A stretch of 10,327 nt of DNA from the NCBI GenBank assembly GCA_937924465.1, contig CALDSP010000306.1:1-10327 (forward strand). The letters are read 5' to 3'. Below, one piece after another: positions 7,431 through 10,327 of this stretch. The notes below the pieces were generated by a model. It searched no databases. It saw nothing but the letters and a program-made list of their open reading frames with translations, and was not told the DNA's origin. The stretch comes from an uncultured Leptospiraceae bacterium. Lineage in GTDB: Bacteria; Spirochaetota; Leptospiria; Leptospirales; Leptospiraceae. Made by a program: the position numbers and the translations under genes. Position 1 is the first letter of the stretch, and each line of letters begins with the position of its first letter.

Positions 7431-8341
7431 TAAAACCGAAAAGTATAATTCAATTCGAAATAAGTATTTTGACCTAGAAACTTTTGATTTTCTATTTTAT
7501 AGTCAAAATTCCATCCTTTGAAAACTTTAACAGAAGAAGAAAACTCCTCTTCTTCCCACTGACGCCCAACGTAAACTGCGTGTATAAGTTGAATTCCATA
7601 AATAAGAGAAAAAATAGTTATAGAGTTATTTGTAGTATTGATAGTGTTTTGATAGCTGGAAAAAATGGCTTGATTATAGATAGTTCCAGTAAAAATTCCA
7701 TCGGTTGGATTACCTTGCGAGGCAGAAGATATAACTACTGGAGTTAAAGCTGAAAGGATTTTATAGTTAGACTCTGCGGTTTGTGCTTTGTTAGTGTTTG
7801 CAACGGTGTTACCTAAAGCTCCTAGCGAAACCAAAAATATAAATCCAGAAGAGTAATATCTCCCTGCCTTAAACTGTCCCCAACCCGGAATGAGTGCTGA
7901 ACGCCAGAATATAGAAAACCAAGTTCTTTGATCGGGAGTTGTAGTTGTAATAGGTTTTGGTTCCTCTTGTGGAGTAGGAACTTGTTCTTCGATTACTTCT
8001 TTTGGTTCTTCTATAACTGTTGTTTTCTGAACTTTTTTTTCTTCTTCTTGGATCACTTTTTTTGTTTCTTGTTCATTTAGGTCTTTATAAACTACTTTTA
8101 GAACTTCTCTTTTTTGAAAAGTAAGTTGTTGTCCTTCTTTTGTTCTAAAATCTATGCTTTTTTCAGATTGGGCTATCACTTTTCCACGGTGTACTTTTTT
8201 ATTTTTTAGAATGATAGTATCTGCAAATAGTGGGGATACAACAAAAAAAAGAGAACAAGTCAAAGCGAGAAAGAATAATTTGTAACTTTGACTATTGAAT
8301 TCAAATATGGTGTAATTTATTTTTGTGAATAACATAAGCAT
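7430..8341 (-). CDS. exported envelope protein, DUF5683-like, function unknown
   Basis: A 303-residue protein with a likely signal peptide: hydrophobic core at about 22-38 and probable cleavage after LFA40. The N-terminal region before the core is unusually long (about 20 residues), so translation may start at Met3 or the signal may act as an anchor. Residues 41-90 form a small beta-rich module (DTIILKNKKVHRGKVIAQ...). Residues 91-135 are a Glu/Pro/Thr/Lys linker of low complexity. Residues 145-180 (RSALIPGWGQFKAGRYYSSG then a hydrophobic stretch) and 238-260 (IFSLIYGIQLIHAVYVG) resemble the two conserved segments of DUF5683-type proteins, with the 'PGWGQ' signature. The protein ends ...ELNYTFRF, an alternating pattern with a terminal Phe, as in outer-membrane beta strands. 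The gene is coupled to the HAD hydrolase. Family match is by motif memory, so moderate. Confidence 0.72.
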   Translation of the reverse strand: MLMLFTKINYTIFEFNSQSYKLFFLALTCSLFFVVSPLFADTIILKNKKVHRGKVIAQSEKSIDFRTKEGQQLTFQKREVLKVVYKDLNEQETKKVIQEEEKKVQKTTVIEEPKEVIEEQVPTPQEEPKPITTTTPDQRTWFSIFWRSALIPGWGQFKAGRYYSSGFIFLVSLGALGNTVANTNKAQTAESNYKILSALTPVVISSASQGNPTDGIFTGTIYNQAIFSSYQNTINTTNNSITIFSLIYGIQLIHAVYVGRQWEEEEFSSSVKVFKGWNFDYKIENQKFLGQNTYFELNYTFRF

Positions 8342-8464
8342 TATTTAGACTAAAATAGTATTTGTTTAAACATAAAAAAATTTTTTATAGCTTTTCCACT
8401 GTTTTTTACAGTTTATGTTTTTCAATTAAAAAAATGTTAAACTTATCTACTGTTCGGGGTATAA
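8342..8464. promoter_or_regulatory. divergent intergenic region with A/T tract and small dyad
   Basis: This 123-base region lies between the start of the - strand envelope gene and a + strand small ORF. It contains an A/T palindrome ATAAAAAA-A-TTTTTTAT (8372-8388), likely bent DNA or an UP-like element, and the dyad ACTGT-TTTTT-ACAGT (8398-8412) with a further ACTGT at 8449-8453. TATAAA on the - strand (8388-8383) is a possible -10 for the envelope gene, but no good -35 accompanies it. The region must hold the envelope gene's promoter unless transcription reads through from the J-domain gene. Confidence 0.35.
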
Positions 8465-8691
8465 ATGAGTAAAATTTTTATCTTATCTTTAATAATACTA
8501 ACTTATATAAAACTATTCGCAAAAGAAAGTTCGGAAGAAGGAACATTTCAGAATACTCAAAAAGATTGATTCATTTTTGGTTTTCACTTGCATTTTCAAT
8601 GTCAACAGCAAAAGGAAAATCTTTTGGTGAAATTAGAGCTTTAGGTCCTTATCCTGTGTATCAGTTTAAACTTAATCAAAAAATATTTTGA
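8465..8691 (+). pseudogene. small exported-protein ORF, apparently frameshifted
   Basis: An ATG at 8465, preceded by CGGGGT, opens a 34-codon frame ending at TGA 8567-8569. It encodes a convincing signal peptide: MSK, hydrophobic core FILSLIILTYIKLFA, then KESSEEG. Just before the stop lies a run of five A (8559-8563). One base back from there, the -1 frame is open from 8473 to TGA 8689-8691 and reads protein-like sequence, including SLAFSMSTAKGKSFGEIRA and then LGPYPVYQFKLNQKIF, with codon choice like the neighbours. Adding one A to the run would join the two into a single exported protein of about 75 residues. The simplest reading is a decayed or internally deleted gene, or a homopolymer sequencing error. 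A genuine 34-residue secreted peptide is the alternative. The tail overlaps the 3' end of the convergent J-domain gene by 20 bases. No family is recognised. Confidence 0.4.
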
Positions 8692-9844
8692 AGAAACGTT
8701 CTACTTCCTTCTCTGCTTCAAATGTTGTATGTAAAATTTTTGAATTTGTTTTAGGAGGGGTAGACCACTTTTGCAAAAGCAATTGAAAATACTCGTAGTT
8801 TTGTTTTTCTTCCCATAAATTTTCGTTCAAACGTTTGGATATTTTTTTTTCAAGAGATTGTGTAGATTCTAATTTACTAAAGCCCCACGCTTCATGCTTT
8901 TTGATTTGTTTTAATCTTGCACGTAACGCTTTGATTTGTTCTTTATATTCTTTTTGAACATCTAAAATTTGTGAAATTGAAAAATTTGAGTTGAAATCTC
9001 CTTGGTGAATACTTGATAAAGCAAGTAACATTTCTAATCGGTTTAGGTCTCTATCTTTATAAGCTTTTTGCACTTCATACCAAAGTTCATCTAAATGAGG
9101 ATGGGATTCTTGTCTATAATCAGGATGAAGTTTACGCGCAAGTTCTCTGTATTTAGCTTTAATGCGAATCTCTAAATCATTTTCTGATTTTGTTTTTTCT
9201 TTGTGATTGAAATAATAATTTTCATAAAAATTTTTTCTAAAATTTTCGTATAGTATTTTGTATATTTTTGGGTTTTTAGAAAAATGAAAATATTCTGGAT
9301 TCTCTCTTAAAAATTCAGAAAAAGCATTTTTAATTTCCTCTTCAATGGAAGGTTCATAATAGTTGGAATTCGAATTAAAAAAATCATCATCCTCATTTTC
9401 TTCAAATTCATATTCTCCATCATCTGAAAATTCAAAATATTCATGTTCAGGTTCTTCTTCCTTGTACTTCTCTGGATTTTTGAGTTTGTCTTCTACTAGT
9501 AAAAAGGCTTCATAGTAAGAAATTTTTTTTTTATTTTTATAGTACTCTATCTCTCGAATTTTATGGTATAGTTCTCCTGCTTTTTCATGAAACTCTCTAA
9601 TTTCAGAGAGTAATTTTCCAAATTGAGAATTGTACCATTTTTCAAAAGATGGTAAATCATTTTTTTCATAATTCAAAATCTCTTGCTTAATTTTTTCAAG
9701 GTCTTTAATGGAACGTTTGCATTTGCGAATATAATCTTTGCGAACCTTTTCTTGGTTTAAGCAGATTAGATTTTTACTGTTGCTTAGAATTATATTAGAT
9801 TTTTGAGATTGAAGTTTTTTTTTTCTTGGGGTTCGCTTTTGCAT
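8672..9844 (-). CDS. J-domain (DnaJ-like) protein with coiled-coil N-terminus
   Basis: A 390-residue soluble protein with no signal peptide. Residues about 222-272 hold a J-domain core: helix II IRIKAKYRELARKLHPDY with the invariant His240-Pro241-Asp242 loop, then helix III LDELWYEVQKAYKDRDLNRLEML. The 'LW..VQ.AY...DL.RLE.L' form is the divergent J-domain seen in many bacterial proteins of unknown role and not that of canonical DnaJ, which has its J-domain at the N-terminus. Residues 1-12 are very basic. Residues 31-125 are charged helix, probably coiled coil. Residues 129-155 are an acidic tract rich in Glu, Asp and Phe/Tyr. Residues 293-360 are again coiled-coil-like. Zinc-finger and Gly/Phe regions are absent. 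It presumably recruits DnaK to a specific client. The start at 9844 is the first ATG after an in-frame stop, but has no visible ribosome-binding site. It lies 42 bases after the DUF3108 gene. Confidence 0.8.
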   Translation of the reverse strand: MQKRTPRKKKLQSQKSNIILSNSKNLICLNQEKVRKDYIRKCKRSIKDLEKIKQEILNYEKNDLPSFEKWYNSQFGKLLSEIREFHEKAGELYHKIREIEYYKNKKKISYYEAFLLVEDKLKNPEKYKEEEPEHEYFEFSDDGEYEFEENEDDDFFNSNSNYYEPSIEEEIKNAFSEFLRENPEYFHFSKNPKIYKILYENFRKNFYENYYFNHKEKTKSENDLEIRIKAKYRELARKLHPDYRQESHPHLDELWYEVQKAYKDRDLNRLEMLLALSSIHQGDFNSNFSISQILDVQKEYKEQIKALRARLKQIKKHEAWGFSKLESTQSLEKKISKRLNENLWEEKQNYEYFQLLLQKWSTPPKTNSKILHTTFEAEKEVERFFKIFFD

Positions 9845-9886
9845 AGTAAGAAATTAGTTCATGTTTAATAAAATTCAAGGATATTT

Positions 9887-10327
9887 TTAATTTTCTTGTT
9901 GAATAAATTTATAGAGTTCTACTTGAACTTCTCCAAGTTTAGAAATAGAAGCAATTATTTTTAAAGGGATTCTTTTCTGATCCTTGCTTATCCATATTAA
10001 AATTTCTCCATCGGAGCGAAAAATTCCAGAGGTAGAAAGGTAGGGTCTTACTTGAAATGAGGGAATTTGTAGTTGAGTATCATTTACATTCATTTCTAAA
10101 ACTTCCTCCCCTGTAATCTTCATATCTAGGTCTGTGATTTGTAAGTCATCAAAAACTGGGATACTAAAAAATGCTCCTAATTCGGGAGGGTTAGGGTGTT
10201 CTCGAAAAAAGTAAATTGCAGAAAGAATGTCTAAAGTGTTATTTGGTATATTTAAAGTCTTACCTGATTTTGCACGTAACGTTTCATCGTTAGGGATTTT
10301 ATCTCTTGAGCCTTTGTACTGATTTTG
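9887..10327 (-). CDS. DUF3108-domain protein, C-terminal part (5' end outside window)
   Basis: The frame is open to the right edge of the window, giving 146 visible residues. The ATG at 10123 is internal, because sequence upstream of it continues the same domain. Visible features typical of DUF3108: LNIPNNTLDILSAIYFFR (visible residues 28-45), then GAFFSIPVFDD (54-64), KITGEEVLEM, a Ser-rich 'PYLSTSGIFRSDGEILIWISKD' strand pair, and the terminal RIPLKIIASISKLGEVQVELYKF. DUF3108 proteins are usually exported to the periplasm or membrane-anchored and have a beta-rich fold of unknown function. A signal peptide would lie outside the window. It is followed after 42 bases by the J-domain gene on the same strand, so the two may be co-transcribed. 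Confidence 0.78.
   Translation of the reverse strand, partial: QNQYKGSRDKIPNDETLRAKSGKTLNIPNNTLDILSAIYFFREHPNPPELGAFFSIPVFDDLQITDLDMKITGEEVLEMNVNDTQLQIPSFQVRPYLSTSGIFRSDGEILIWISKDQKRIPLKIIASISKLGEVQVELYKFIQQEN
10272..10282 (+). repeat. copy of dispersed 11-base word GCACGTAACGT
   Basis: Identical to 1203-1213, here within the DUF3108 gene, whose reading strand gives Thr-Leu-Arg-Ala. The shared word in unrelated genes and different reading frames argues against shared protein ancestry as the cause. Confidence 0.4.

Noticed and set aside
7484..7747. A + strand open frame of 87 codons opposite the DUF5683-like gene.
   Set aside because: It lies wholly antisense to a gene with a signal peptide and conserved segments, and its translation shows no family features.
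8901..8940. Direct repeat TTGATTTGTT at 8901-8910 and 8931-8940.
   Set aside because: It lies in the J-domain gene and encodes a repeated Gln-Ile-Lys in a coiled-coil region (EQIKA and KQIKK), so coding bias explains it.

Overview
The window is AT-rich (about one third G+C by eye) chromosomal DNA. It probably comes from a spirochaete of the Leptospira lineage. The clues are a lipoprotein with a relaxed Leu-Ile-Asn-Cys lipobox and an OmpA-type peptidoglycan-binding domain, a stand-alone FliG-like small protein, a DUF3108 protein, and an envelope protein of the 'PGWGQ' type. The assignment to Leptospiraceae is an inference from protein style and not from any marker gene. There are no rRNA or tRNA genes, insertion sequences, phage genes or CRISPR arrays, and gene density is high, as in core chromosome.

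The left two thirds (1-6656) are all on the + strand. The 3' end of glnD (PII uridylyltransferase, two C-terminal ACT domains) overlaps a GH13 alpha-glucosidase gene by 17 bases. That gene is followed after one base by queD (6-carboxytetrahydropterin synthase of the queuosine pathway). After a 110-base gap comes an M32 metallocarboxypeptidase, which overlaps by four bases (ATGA) a 105-residue protein resembling a FliG repeat. After another 68 bases comes ribBA (bifunctional riboflavin precursor enzyme), then a small OmpA-domain lipoprotein. A strong stem-loop at 6661-6695 closes this block.

The right third (6696-10327) is on the - strand and converges on that stem-loop. Read in the direction of transcription it holds a DUF3108 protein (5' end outside the window), a J-domain protein with a coiled-coil N-terminus and a very acidic insert, a 330-base gap, an exported DUF5683-like envelope protein, and a HAD hydrolase whose start overlaps the preceding stop by one base. 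The 330-base gap carries, on the + strand, what looks like a short exported-protein gene with a disrupted reading frame.

Most genes are ordinary housekeeping: nitrogen signalling, sugar hydrolysis, queuosine, riboflavin, peptide turnover and envelope. The genes grouped in each transcription unit do not form one pathway. I found no clear new system. The best leads are a 9-base dyad word, ACGTWACGY, that recurs five times inside coding sequences; the FliG-like protein coupled to a peptidase; and the disrupted small exported ORF.
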